Source: Liquidambar formosana (Eukaryota; Streptophyta; Magnoliopsida; Saxifragales; Altingiaceae). Taken from it: a stretch of DNA of 64,000 nt. Both the position numbers and the translations under genes were made by a program. The DNA is taken from positions 23,836,375 to 23,900,374 of the forward strand of contig CM077827.1 of assembly GCA_039720395.1 (NCBI GenBank). Reading direction: 5' to 3'. A model generated the notes under the pieces. That model was not told where the DNA came from and made no database searches. It worked only from the letters and a program-made list of their open reading frames with translations. Shown here piece by piece: positions 8,209-18,895 of the stretch (within the stretch, counting starts at the first letter, position 1; the number at the start of each line of letters is the position of its first letter).

Positions 8209-9734
8209 AGCACAGTCCTCAGTGTCTGGCCGGGTATACCATGGTATTGGTAATATTGATGGGGTGTTTGGGGTCTTGGCTTTAGAGGGTGAGGTATGAT
8301 AAGGCCTTGGTTACAGCATTGGTAAAAGGCTTGGGTCAAGGACATGGGTAATGGAGTGTATTGTCTTATGGATAGGCAAGGTCGAGATGGGTCGGCTTCA
8401 ATGGCATTTATGGAGTTGGATGAATTATGAGAGGGAAGTGGATTTTGAGTGACATTTGGGCGAGTTGGTGGTGAGATGATTTGCTTGTCAAGTAAGTCTT
8501 GGATCTCATGCCTAAGGCGATAGCAACGGTTGGTTGAGTGGCCTTTGGCTTGGTGGAATTTGCAGTATTCATTCTCATTGTAGCTCTTGGGCAATGGGTT
8601 TGGTGGTGGTCTTGGGTCGAGAGGTTTCAACAGGCCTCGGCTTTTTAGCTTTTCAAGTACTTTCTCAAGCGGCATATGCAGCTCGGTGAATTGGCGAGGT
8701 GAGTTGGTGTCATTTAGGGAGATAGGTTGAATAGGTTGGACTATGGCATTGACCTCGGCATTGTTTTTCCCAGCAAAGTTCGGCCTGCGGCTCTTTTGGA
8801 CTTCTTCTGTCTTGATTGACCCATCAGCTATGGCATCCTCAACTTGTGTACCTGCTCCGATAAGAGCCTTGAAATTAGGGAAGTAGTGAGCAAAGAGGTG
8901 CTTGTGATACACCGGCAATAGGTTCTTAACCACCAACTGAATCTGATCTTCCTCATTCGGTCTATCTGCCATTCTCGAGGCCTTTTGCCTCCACCTTGTA
9001 ATGAAAGCAGAAAAGGTCTCATTAGCCCCTTGTTTTGTGGTCTCTAGGTCCCTTCTTGTGACATCCACCTCAGTGTTGTACTTGTAGTGCTCTGAAAACT
9101 CATTACATATGTCCTCCCAAGTTCGGGTTCTATTCTCATCCAAGGCTAGGAACCATTTTAAAGCAGAAGTGGCTAGGGTTTCATGGAACATTTGGGCCAA
9201 GAGTTCATCTGTCGCTCCTCGAGGGTGCATAGCTCGTACATACATCTTCAAATGGGTCTTGGGGCAACCCGTTCCATCAAACTTTTCTAATTCAGGAATC
9301 TTGAATTGTAGTGGAATACGAGCTTGAGGAAACAAAGATAGGGTACGTACATCCACCATGTCATCTGTCCTACGGATTCCCTTTATAGTTCTCTCCAAGG
9401 CTTCTACCTTGCTAGCCAACACAGAGTTTGTATCAGAGGTCTTCCCCTTACTTCCCCCTTCCAGGTTAAAAACTTCAGGTGATTCATTCCCTTTGGGCTG
9501 AGTACTTCCCCCATCATTGGTCTTAGTGCCCTCTCCAGACTGGGTCCCATTTTCGGTGTTATCCCCCGGGGTACGGCCATTATTCTGTTCGGGTTCGGAC
9601 ATCTTATGTTGGATATCTTGGGCCATTTTCAATGCTCTCTCGGATACATCAGTAGTGTAATCAAGTTTGGTCATGATAGCCTTCAAACAAGTCTCAACAT
9701 CAAAACCCCCTTCACTAGTTGCTTCATCGGCCAT
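8202..9734 (-). CDS. Gag of element A
   Basis: The open frame reaches 9764, but that first codon is GTG. The first ATG is at 9734 and gives 510 residues. Residues about 130-270 hold a retrotransposon gag (capsid) domain, recognisable by ALKWFLAL and by the TWEDICNEFSEHY to TFSAFITRWRQKA region. Residues about 391-404 form a variant zinc knuckle (CKFH, GHSTNRC) followed by LRHEIQDLLD, a combination typical of Tat-lineage Gag. The N-terminal 120 residues are low-complexity (Gly, Thr, Asn, Glu). The frame is intact. It overlaps the protease ORF by seven bases and probably encodes the virus-like-particle shell protein. Confidence 0.9.
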   Translation of the reverse strand: MADEATSEGGFDVETCLKAIMTKLDYTTDVSERALKMAQDIQHKMSEPEQNNGRTPGDNTENGTQSGEGTKTNDGGSTQPKGNESPEVFNLEGGSKGKTSDTNSVLASKVEALERTIKGIRRTDDMVDVRTLSLFPQARIPLQFKIPELEKFDGTGCPKTHLKMYVRAMHPRGATDELLAQMFHETLATSALKWFLALDENRTRTWEDICNEFSEHYKYNTEVDVTRRDLETTKQGANETFSAFITRWRQKASRMADRPNEEDQIQLVVKNLLPVYHKHLFAHYFPNFKALIGAGTQVEDAIADGSIKTEEVQKSRRPNFAGKNNAEVNAIVQPIQPISLNDTNSPRQFTELHMPLEKVLEKLKSRGLLKPLDPRPPPNPLPKSYNENEYCKFHQAKGHSTNRCYRLRHEIQDLLDKQIISPPTRPNVTQNPLPSHNSSNSINAIEADPSRPCLSIRQYTPLPMSLTQAFYQCCNQGLIIPHPLKPRPQTPHQYYQYHGIPGQTLRTVLC

Positions 9735-10458
9735 GTCTGACTGGTTGGTAGAATCAATCTTCACTAAGCGCCCTTGCTGGTCGCGGATCCAAGCCAGTAC
9801 GTCTTCTCACTCCTCTAAGAAAGGGAACAATCAGTCTCTCATCCTAAGGGTATGTCCTAGGCTTCCATATTTGTCTCAATGACTTCACGCCATATATACT
9901 CAATTAGTCCCTTTTAATCCAATCACCTTTGCAAGGGTCATGGGCGAAAGGTACGTATTAAGGATATAGGGTGCAAAGGTCCTCTATTAATTGTCCATTA
10001 AGCACATCACAAACACGGTCATGATATCATTACAAACAATGTGGGTGCATAAGGGTGAAACCATAGTGTCCTACAAGTCTGTCTATATGGACTAATGATA
10101 AGGGTAGGCTGGGGTCCTTCACTTGCTTGAGCAATCTTTATACCTAACCACATGTGGCATCAGGAACGCCGCGTGGGTCCAGCAGTACGTGATTAACTCA
10201 TTTAATATACCCAAGGGCAAGCCCAAGGGTACTTGGCAAGAGAGGTTGAGAGCTTTCGCCCCAACTCATGGAATCAGGAAAACCAAGGTTGAGGCTAGGC
10301 CCGTCAGTGGCAAGGGACATCGATCCTAACATGCAAGAGTTTGCGCACACAATGCAATAAATGAAAGCACACAATCAAGCGAATGCAATGTGATTGATTT
10401 TAATTAAACAAAAGAAATTAACTTAGCCCAATCAAATTGTATAGAGTCTAGCCCACAA
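9735..10458 (-). other. untranslated leader of element A
   Basis: About 720 bases lie between the primer binding site and the gag ATG on the minus strand. This matches the long leaders of Tat elements. No convincing coding sequence is seen; the short open frames here match nothing recognisable. Confidence 0.6.
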
Positions 10459-10477
10459 ATCCCCAGTGGAGTCGCCA
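10459..10477 (-). promoter_or_regulatory. primer binding site, tRNA-Arg type
   Basis: The minus strand reads TGGCGACTCCACTGGGGAT, four bases after the LTR end. Its complement matches the 3' end of plant tRNA-Arg(ACG) plus CCA as I recall it, with one mismatch. tRNA-Arg priming is known for Ogre-type elements. Confidence 0.8.
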
Positions 10478-10938
10478 ATTCTGTGAACCCTAAAAAGTTA
10501 CAAGGCCCACAGGAGGGTTTAAAAGTCACCAGTCTGTGGACCCAGGAAAGAGGGCCCACGAATGGGTTTGAAAAAAGAAAAGGAGTCGCCACCTTATTTT
10601 TTAAAGGAAACAAGGAAAACCCTAAAAAACAGTTTTGTTTTAGGAAAACAAAAGATTGACTCCATATTTAAAAATGGTAAGGCAAATGATCTTTTGGAAA
10701 CCAGAGAATTCGGGGATTCGGAGGCTAAGTTACGATATGGGAAGGTTCTAGGCAAAGCCTATAGGCACCCATATCGCCCTAAACGGTCTCTTAATTTAAT
10801 TGGGCTAAATTAAAGTCTTAATTACACACAAATCAACAGTTATCATCACAAGACAGCATGCATATCATTCATTCATTCATCCATATAATCAAGTAAATCA
10901 AAGAAAAACAGAAAAAAAGAAAGAGGGAGAGGAGAAAA

Positions 10939-10961
10939 CCTAGGATACTTAGTATCCTAGG
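10939..10961. repeat. 23-bp hairpin in LTR U5
   Basis: CCTAGGATAC and GTATCCTAGG pair around a 3-nt loop. Element B's LTR has a related inverted repeat near 20015-20035, so the structure is conserved between the copies although the surroundings diverge. Confidence 0.65.
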
Positions 10962-11723
10962 GCGGACTTGAACCTCACAAGGAGCGCCTACGTACCATGT
11001 ATGGAAATACATGGATCAAAGTCCACGTAGTTCGAAAGGGAATAGGGTTATAACCTAATCAAGGCCTATGGTAAACCCTAAGTTTCCTTTCAAGTAAAAC
11101 ATGGTAAGTTTCCAAAATAAATGATTCTCAAAGGATTTTTGGTAAAATATGGAATTTTGATAAAAGATGGAAACTTTGATTTAAAAGGTATTTTTTATTG
11201 AAAGGTAACTATAGAATCTACCATACCCCTCTATTAGGAAACAACCCTAGGGGGGGGAGAAAGGGAAAGTTTCACAGGAAGGAAAGAAGGGTGAATTGGG
11301 GCACCCTCACACCCTACTTACCTTAAGCAAAAGCAACCTGTCAAAGTAACCACCCTATTGCATAGGGTAATTACCTTATTTGTAAGATTTCATCTCACAA
11401 TAGCCAAAATAACCACCCCACATTGGTGGGGTAGTTGCACCTGTTGTACCTGTCAAAACACCTGCAATTTCCATGCAAAACCTACCAAAAATACCAACCA
11501 AACAAGCTAGATTCCAAATCAAGCCATTATCATGCCCAAACATGGGCTAACACATGCTCAAAATATCATATCAAGGACAAATAACAGATCTGGACAGAAT
11601 TGAAATAAGGCTTGAAATCAACCACAAGTCATGCAACAACATGAATCATAAGCTAACTAAAACCCTAATTCAACCCTACATGCAATGACATGCAAAAAAC
11701 ACTAAAATCCACTACTATGAATG

Positions 11724-12535
11724 CTAGAAATATCATAGTTATCAAATATGCAGCACATATATAAAACACAAAGAAAAACCCTAAGCTATCATGCTATATG
11801 CTACTTTCCTAATACAAGGATGAATGAAACCCTAGAATCACAACTGTACTCAAAATCACATAAAATAACTCTAAATCATGCAAAACTCATTGTGGACATC
11901 ATTTTAATCATGCATATTAATCAATAGAAGCATCAACACATGATAAAAACACAAGCTTGCACATGAAATATAGCTATTCTAAGTAAAAACCTAATTTCAG
12001 CACAAGAGAAACCCTAGAATTGCAAACATGCATTAAATCACATGGAACAGCATCCTAGCATACTAAACAGCCCATGAATATTATCCTAATCATGCATACT
12101 AGCTAATGGAAGTATCAAAACACAATAAAAACACAAGCTTCAATATGCAAAGGTGGTATTTCATGTAGAAAACCAATTTCAGCACTAAGGAAACCCTAAA
12201 GTCCCAAACATGCAATAAATCACATGGAATAGCATCCTAGCATACTAAACAGCCCATGAATATTATCCTAATCATGCATACTAACTAATAGAAGCAATAA
12301 GACATGATAAAGACACAAACTTAAACATGAAATAATGACTATTCCATGTAAAACCCTAGAAAAGACTCTAAAAAACCCTAAAAACACAAAGACTCATAAA
12401 ACCACATAGAATGACATTATATCATGCAAAACCAGCCATAGACAATATCCTAATCATGTATTCTAAGCATTAGAAGCATCAACACATGATAAAACAATAA
12501 GCTTTTAACATGAAGTAATGCAAAGCTATGCAAAA
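11724..12535 (-). repeat. 182-bp tandem repeat in the LTR of A
   Basis: The phrase AATCATGCAT or a close variant starts at 11906, 12088, 12270 and 12452, exactly 182 bp apart each time. A more diverged unit at 11724 stays in phase: its AACCCTAGAAT phrase is at the same offset. The last unit is partial. The array lies downstream of the LTR TATA box, so it would be in the transcribed leader. Confidence 0.85.
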
Positions 12536-12794
12536 AAACCCTAGTTTGAATGAAAGAGAGAAAGGGGGAGGGGTATACCTTTTGTGGCTGCTGTAGAGAG
12601 TCCTCCTCCTCTTGTGTGCTGCTGGAAACAACCTCCTTCAAGCCTTCAAGCAATGCTCCAGCCTTCCTTCAAGCTTTCTCTCACACTCTCTCACTCTAAG
12701 TTTAGGTTAAACTACCCTAAGGATGGCTGCCATAGCCTCCAAGTCTCACCAAAGTGCCTCCAAAGTGTCCCCCTATTGCTGAAGTATAAGGGGG

Positions 12795-12803
12795 TATTTA
12801 TAG
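12795..12803 (-). promoter_or_regulatory. TATA box of the element A LTR
   Basis: The minus strand reads CTATAAATA in an otherwise ordinary LTR context. It is the best TATA match in the LTR and sits about 190 bp downstream, in transcription direction, of palindrome copy 2. Confidence 0.65.
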
Positions 12804-12989
12804 GGATTGAGGGAAAACCCTCAATGGTTGGGATTAAAACCCTAGGGATTGATCCAAGGGCTCTTAGAGGTTCCCTTGGGGCTCAAGTAGGTCAAATAGG
12901 GCTGAAATTAGGGTTAAATGGCGGCTAAAGGCGAGCAAACCCGAGAAAATAGGATGGGAGCCGCGTCAAGGCTCAAAATAGGAAAGTGG

Positions 12990-13069
12990 CTCGGGTGACC
13001 ACCTGGGGCTGGGCGGCTAGCAGCCTGGGCCCAGGCGGCTAGCCGCCCAGGCCTGGGTGGTCACCCGAG
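12990..13069. repeat. 80-bp GC-rich near-perfect palindrome, copy 2
   Basis: 79 of 80 bases match copy 1 at 768-847. The single change (CCGCC to CAGCC) breaks one inner pairing. It lies in U3 of A's LTR. Flanking sequences differ from those of copy 1, apart from a short TTCCTATTTTGA-like phrase on the promoter-proximal side of both. Confidence 0.9.
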
Positions 13070-13776
13070 GCCATGTCAGCTTCAGCCCACTTCTGACCCT
13101 TTCAGCTTCCAAATGTGTTTCAGGGCCCAAATCAACTCCGATTTTGACGAAACGAAAGCCAAAACGACCGTGTTTCGAAGGGGAATGTAATTTGAGTCAC
13201 TTGAGGGAAAGAAACCCTAGCCATGGCTGCATGGTTGGGCCCTACAAAGGTGGTTAACCGCTATGCCTCACCATCGCTTAGCTTAGGTATGCACATAGGG
13301 TCGCACCGAATGCTTTCCAATTCGAAATTCAACCTCCCTAAACACATTTGGGGATGAAATTAAGACCAATCAAGGTCAAATGAGTAGTCATAGAGTGAAA
13401 ATCATGAGCCAATTCGAGCTAACCCGAAGTAGGTCTTTTAGCCAACCTGAGCCTTGCTGAGCCATTCTAATCCCGAACCTTCAATTCATCGAATTGATCC
13501 CACAAATACCTCAAATACAACCATATGAACTCCAATTGGCAACTTGGAGATCATTTCAAGGTCAAATGGAAAGTTTGTGATCAAAAAGACAATTATGCCC
13601 CTCAAGTCACAAAAGTTCTTATTAACCCTCAAGATCAACTCCAAATCGAACCAAAATTCATACACACCATCCTTAGGACCCTAGAAACTCAATGCAAAAG
13701 ACTAGACTCAAAAAGGAAACAAAAAGACACATGCAATGACAAACCCTAGCTAAGGTGACAAAAATGGGGTGTGACA

Positions 13777-13867
13777 CTACCGTGCCACTCCTTAATTGGT
13801 ACCTTAAAAGTGGTGTCATTGTGAAGATCCATGAAGAAGAAGACCTTGGCCTACCTGATAGCAATTT
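13777..13867 (+). pseudogene. tail of the protease ORF of element B, cut by element A
   Basis: Starting right after the LTR end of A, one frame reads the last 30 or so residues of the protease ORF (PLLNWYL, then an acidic EEED stretch, ending PDSNL and TAG). It aligns with residues 646-676 of A's protease ORF. The rest of B's protease, gag and 5' LTR are missing and would be expected on the other side of element A, before this window. Confidence 0.8.
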
Positions 13868-14037
13868 GTAGGTATCTTAGTTTAGTAATATTTCCCTAAT
13901 TCAATAAGATGTATCTACTTAACTCACTTTGTGGAGTCATAGCGGTGATACAGATTTGCTTGTTTTCTTTCTTCTTTTGTGTGTTATTCCTACCATTCCT
14001 AGTCAATAAAGTGTGCTTTCTTTCTCTATATCTGCAG
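13868..14037 (+). other. Ogre-type intron of element B (170 bp)
   Basis: Donor GTAGGT overlaps the protease stop codon and the acceptor is CTGCAG. Removal joins the protease tail and RT in frame at the same residue as in element A. The internal sequences of the two introns have diverged while both splice sites are conserved. Confidence 0.7.
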
Positions 14038-17000
14038 TGTCTCTTTTCTCTCCTCTATGGATATTTATGGCATGGATATAGATCCTAGAAATGATGTCCT
14101 CCTAGAGCTCGTTGAGCAAAGGAAAAGGGGTATCACCGAACCTAATATGGATGAATTGGAATCAATCAACTTAGGGACGAATGAATTGCCAAAAATAGTT
14201 AAAATTGAGAAAACCCTCTCCCCCGTTAAAAAAGAAAGAATGATCTCTCTCTTAAAAGCCAACATTATGGCTTTTGCATGGTTTTATGTAGACATGCCTG
14301 GCATTGACCCGGATATTGTGCAACACTATATCCCCACTAATTCCCTAAAGAAGCCGGTAAAGCAGAAACTCATAAGATTAAAACCAGAATGGGCTTCTAA
14401 AGTAAAAGAAGAGGTAACTAAACAACTAGACGCTAGCTTCCTCTAAGTTATGTAGTATCCCGAGTGGTTGTCGAACATAGTTCCTGTGCCTAAAAAAGAT
14501 GGGAAAGTGAGGATGTGTGTCGATTTTCGAGATCTTAACACTGCGAGCCCTAAAGATGACTTTCCTTTACCTCATATCGACGTGTTGGTGGACAGTACAG
14601 TGGGACACACACTCCTCTCCTTCATGGACGGATTCTCCGGGTATAACCAGATAAAGATGGCGCCTCAAGACATGGAGAAAACAGCCTTTATCATGCAATG
14701 GGGAACGTACTGTTATAAGGTAATGCCTTTTGGCTTGAGAAACGCTGGGGCTACTTACCAAAGAGCAGCTACGACCCTATTACATGATATGATCCATAAG
14801 GAAGTCAAGGTTTATGTCGATGATATGATCGTGAAGTCCATGGATAGGGAAGGGCATTTCAAGGCGCTAGAGAAATTCCTAAAGCGAGCAAAGAAGTACA
14901 ATCTCCGTTTAAACCCACAAAAGTGTGCCTTTGGTGTCACTGCAGGCAAGTTGTTAGGGTTCATGATCACTCAGAGAGGCATCGAAGTGGACCCAGGGAA
15001 GATAAAAGCCATTATGGAAATGGAGCCGCCTAGGACTGAGAAGTAGATCCGAGGTTTTCTAGGAAGAGTTCAATACATAAGTCGATTCATTGCCAACTTG
15101 ACCATGGTTTGCGAACCAATCTTGAAATTGCTTAAGAAAGGTGTACCGAAAGTATGGAATGAAGAATGCCAAGAGGCCTTTGAGACCATTAAGAGATACT
15201 TGAGCAACCCTCCAATCTTAGTTCCCCCACGGTAAGGTGCACCACTTTTGTTGTACTTAACGGTCACTAAAACTGCGACGGGAGCTATGTTAGCTCAATA
15301 TCTTGAAGGGTCAACAAAGGAGAATGCCATTTACTACCTAAGCAAGAAAATAACAAACTATGAAGTGAAGTACAATGCAATTGAAAAGGCTTGTGTGGCA
15401 CTAGTATGGGCGACGCAGAAACTCCGACACTACATGATGTCCTTCGAAGTGTTTTTAATAAGTCGCATGGATCCATTGAAATACTTGATAGAGAGGCCAG
15501 TATTGTCATACAGAATTGCTCGATGGTCAATTCTTCTCAACGAATTAAACATCAAGTACGTGAATCAAAAGTCTATCAAGGGGAGCATCATCACAGATTA
15601 CCTAGCCAGCTGTCTTGTGTTATCATCTCCATTCAACGATCAGTTCCCAGACGAGGACGTGTTAGAAATTGGAAGGAAAATTTGGAGAGTGTACTTCGAT
15701 AGGGCAGTCAATAAAAAAGGTTATGGGATAGGAGTCCTGCTGGTTTCACCTAGAGAGGCATTTACACCATTGGCGGTCAAGTTGGGGTTTGAAGCTACCA
15801 ACAACATTGCTGAGTACGAGGCTTGTATCCTGGCATTGGAAGCTACACTTGAATTAGGGATCAAAGAATTAGAAGTGTTCAGGGACTCGGCGCTAATCAT
15901 TTGTCAGATAAAAGGGGAATGGAAAACTTGGGATGAGAAGCTGCTGCCATACTATGCTTATCTAGAAGCTCTAACCAAGGAGTTCTCAGAGATAGAGTTC
16001 AACTACCTGTCAAGGAACAAGAACCAGTTTGCCGATGCCTTGGCAACCTTAGCATCCATGGTGGAGATACCTGAAGGAGGAAATGTGAAGCTGTTAGTGA
16101 TAGAATACCGAGACAAGCCTGTGTACTGTTACGCAATCCGAGAGGGGAAGTGAATGATGGCTATCCGTGGTTCCATGACATAAAGAAGTTCATTGAAGAA
16201 AGGGAATACCCAGAAGGAGCATCTCGCATCGACAGAAAAACCTTAAGATGGTTGGCGAGTCACTATATACTTTGTGGAGGAAAGCTATATCGGAGATCAT
16301 ACGACGGGATCCACCTGCTATGTGTCACCGAGGAGGAAACCAAGCATTTGATTAAAGAAATCCATGAAGGAATAGGGGCTCCGCACATAAATAGCTATAT
16401 GTTGGCTAAGAAAATCACAAGGCTAGGCTATTATTGGTCTACCATGGAAAGAGATTGCCACGCGCATGTTAAGAAGTGCCATAAATGCCAACTGTTCGCT
16501 AGTAGACAGCATCTACCTTCCATGCTTTTAACAAGTATGTCATCACTTTGGCTGTTTGCAGTATAGGGGATAGATATCATCGGACAAATTAAGCCAAAGG
16601 CGTCAAATGGGTATGAATACATCCTGGTTGCCATTGATTATTTCACTAAATGGGTGGAGGCAGCATCCTTCAAGACATTGAATTCCAATAAGGTAGCACA
16701 GTTCATACAGCATAGCATCATCTATCGATATGGGGTACCGTATGAAGTTATTTCAGATAATGGCCAACACTTTTAGAAAGAAAACCATGAGCTCTTGCAA
16801 AAGTACGGCATAGTTCACCATTTGTCGTCACTAAACCGTCCTCAGACTAATGGAGCAGTGGAAGCAGCTAACAAAAATATCAAGAAGATACTACAAAAGA
16901 CTGCAGACATGCACACAGACTAGCATGAGAAGTTACCGTTGGCTCTATGGGGTTATAGAACGTCAGTAAGGTCATCAACAGGGGCTACCCCTTACTCTCT

Positions 17001-17412
17001 AGTCTATGAAATGGAAGCCGTGTTGCCAGTTGAACTAGAAATTCCTTCACTGAGGGTCACCGTGGAGAGTCAGATAACAGAAGTGTATTGGGTTAAGAGC
17101 CGTTATAATGAGTTAGCTTTACTAGATGAAAGGCGGTTAAGGGCGCTGTATCATATGCAGGGGTACCAGCGGAGAGTTGCCAGAGCATTCAACAAGCATG
17201 TCAAAGATCGAGGTCTAAAGAAAGGGGACGTAGTGCTGAAAGAAATCAGAGCTCTAGTGTTCGATCCGCAGGGAAAATTCAAACTAAGTTGGGGTGGACC
17301 GTACATTATAAAAGAGATATTGCCAACAGGGGCTATTCGCCTCATAGATTTAGATGGAATCGAGTTCGCTCGTCCAACTAATTTGGATCAATTAAAGAAA
17401 TATCATGTTTGA
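14038..17412 (+). pseudogene. decayed RT-RNase H-integrase of element B
   Basis: It aligns along its whole length with A's pol, including YVDD of RT, the RNase H acidic residues, the HHCC zinc site and the GPY/F region. It is broken by stops at 14444, 14453, 15044, 15233, 16564, 16774 and 16921 and by a frameshift near 16150. By comparison with A most stops are C-to-T or G-to-A transitions, as expected from deamination of methylated transposon DNA. B keeps five RNase H residues (SEIEF region near 15990) that A has lost. It is much older than A. Confidence 0.9.
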
Positions 17413-17702
17413 GGCCTGCTAGGTTGAAAACCCATAAGTGCGACTTAGGCAAAAGTTAAGGCATAAGAACTACGTAAGACCTGGTTCTCCATTCAAAAAA
17501 AAAAAACAAAAAAAAAAAGGAATAAAGAGAAAAAATCATGGATATACGTAGGCAACCCATAAATTTACTTTGGGTACAATCTAAATCAAACAACAAAATC
17601 CCAAATTTAATTTATTATTGGCAATTTATTCAAAACTAAAAGTGATTGACATAGCAATTTATTGATATTAAGTAAAAGAACTATAAAAATGCCATAAATA
17701 TC
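17413..17702 (+). other. pol-aORF spacer of element B with A-rich tract
   Basis: Corresponds to A's 2269-2638. An A-rich tract at about 17495-17537 matches the position of A's longer internal polypurine tract. Confidence 0.55.
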
Positions 17703-18895
17703 CTATTCTATTGAGTCTTCAATTTTTCTTAGGTTTCTTTGCAGCCCGCTCTTCAACTTTCTTCTTTTTCTTTCGAGTCTTCTTTTCTTCCTCAAGTCAT
17801 GTTCATAAGCTGCTGTCACTGCTTCCATGATATCCTCTCTGCAAGGTCCAAGTTCTTTATTCTTAATAAGTCCAAAAATCCATTCTCTACGGATAATCTC
17901 TTTTTCGCCCAAATTATTCTTCAACCATTCCTTGTACTCGGGGCTTATCATATATGGACCATCAGTATTCATAACTTGGGTTAGTGTCAGCTTGCTAGGC
18001 CATCGATCCTTCACCCAAGTCATTGCAGAAAGACCCGCAAGCACCACAGGATAGTTACCTTTCAGGGAAGTGGGTATGGTTTGCATAGCACCCATCTAAC
18101 GAAGAACCCTTGAAGGCTAATAAAAAGAAGTAGACCTCAGTCCTATGAGTCTCACCATGGCACACCCAGAAGTTCGCAGAAACACGTGTTTACTGTAGCC
18201 CCATATGAAGACAAACCACTCGATATTCCTCTATGAAAGGGTTTGGATGTAACCTAGCCAATCCCTCAATGAAAATTTTCCAGGAAGTTCAATGCGGCGA
18301 AGACAGTAATGCTGGGGCTTGTATGGTGTAATGGCAACGGGTGACAAAAATTTTAGTCTTTTATGCAACCACATCTACAGCAGAATGGGGCTACCTCCTA
18401 AAGGAACCTTTGGGTCCTCATGAGTTTTATCCAAACCATTTAGGGTTTCAGCTAGTACCATGGGAATCAAGTTATGGCCCTTGGTAAGGAAAGGAACTAA
18501 CTCACAGATTTGAATGGGAACATGTGGAGTACTAGTGGAAATAAGGAAACGACCAATAAAGCAAAAGGCAAGTGCGTGCTTAATAGGAAAGGTAAATTTC
18601 AAAATACCTTTGCTATCATAGGCCAAAAAAGAGGTTGCCAATTTCATCAAGTCTACCATATGGTCTTTTACAAACATGAAGGCATATTATTGGTGAATCC
18701 CAAGGAAATTGGAGAAAGAAGTAAGAAAGCTTGGGCGAGGAGTAGGGAGTATGAAAGGACCTACCGATGAAACTCCATACAACGCGCAGAATTCCTCCAT
18801 GGTTAGGCACAGTTCTTCATAGTTGAAGCGGAATACATAAACTTGGGGATCCCACTGTAGCCTTGAAGAACATTGATTCAAATCATCCATAAGTC
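17703..18895 (-). pseudogene. decayed antisense PMD-like ORF of element B
   Basis: Pieces on the minus strand in shifting frames (17703-18095, 18375-18677, 18687-18890) match the aORF of element A, including the VFRFNYEELC.TMEEF block, the VGPFILP motif and the basic C-terminus. The first 40 or so residues are replaced by LTR sequence at about 18895, so the promoter and start have been deleted together with the LTR U3. Several frameshifts and stops make it non-functional. Confidence 0.8.

Larger units (their letters stand above)
10482..13776 (-). repeat. 5' LTR of element A (3295 bp)
   Basis: On the minus strand the LTR starts TGTCACACCCC at 13776 and ends GGGTTCACA at 10482, the usual TG...CA ends, with the primer site four bases beyond. 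A TATA box lies at 12795-12803, making U3 about 970 bp and R-U5 about 2.3 kb. U3 carries palindrome copy 2 (12990-13069). R-U5 carries a 182-bp tandem repeat and a small hairpin at 10939-10961. Element B's LTR ends with the same nine bases. The matching 3' LTR would lie before base 1. Confidence 0.85.

Noticed and set aside
9735..9764. Gag start at 9764
   Set aside because: That codon is GTG; the first ATG in frame is at 9734.
10123..10329. Plus-strand 68-codon ORF in the leader of element A
   Set aside because: No recognisable motif, and antisense to the leader; probably chance.
11724..12535. CRISPR-like array
   Set aside because: Units are 182 bp contiguous tandem repeats with no short repeat-spacer pattern, and the context is a plant LTR.
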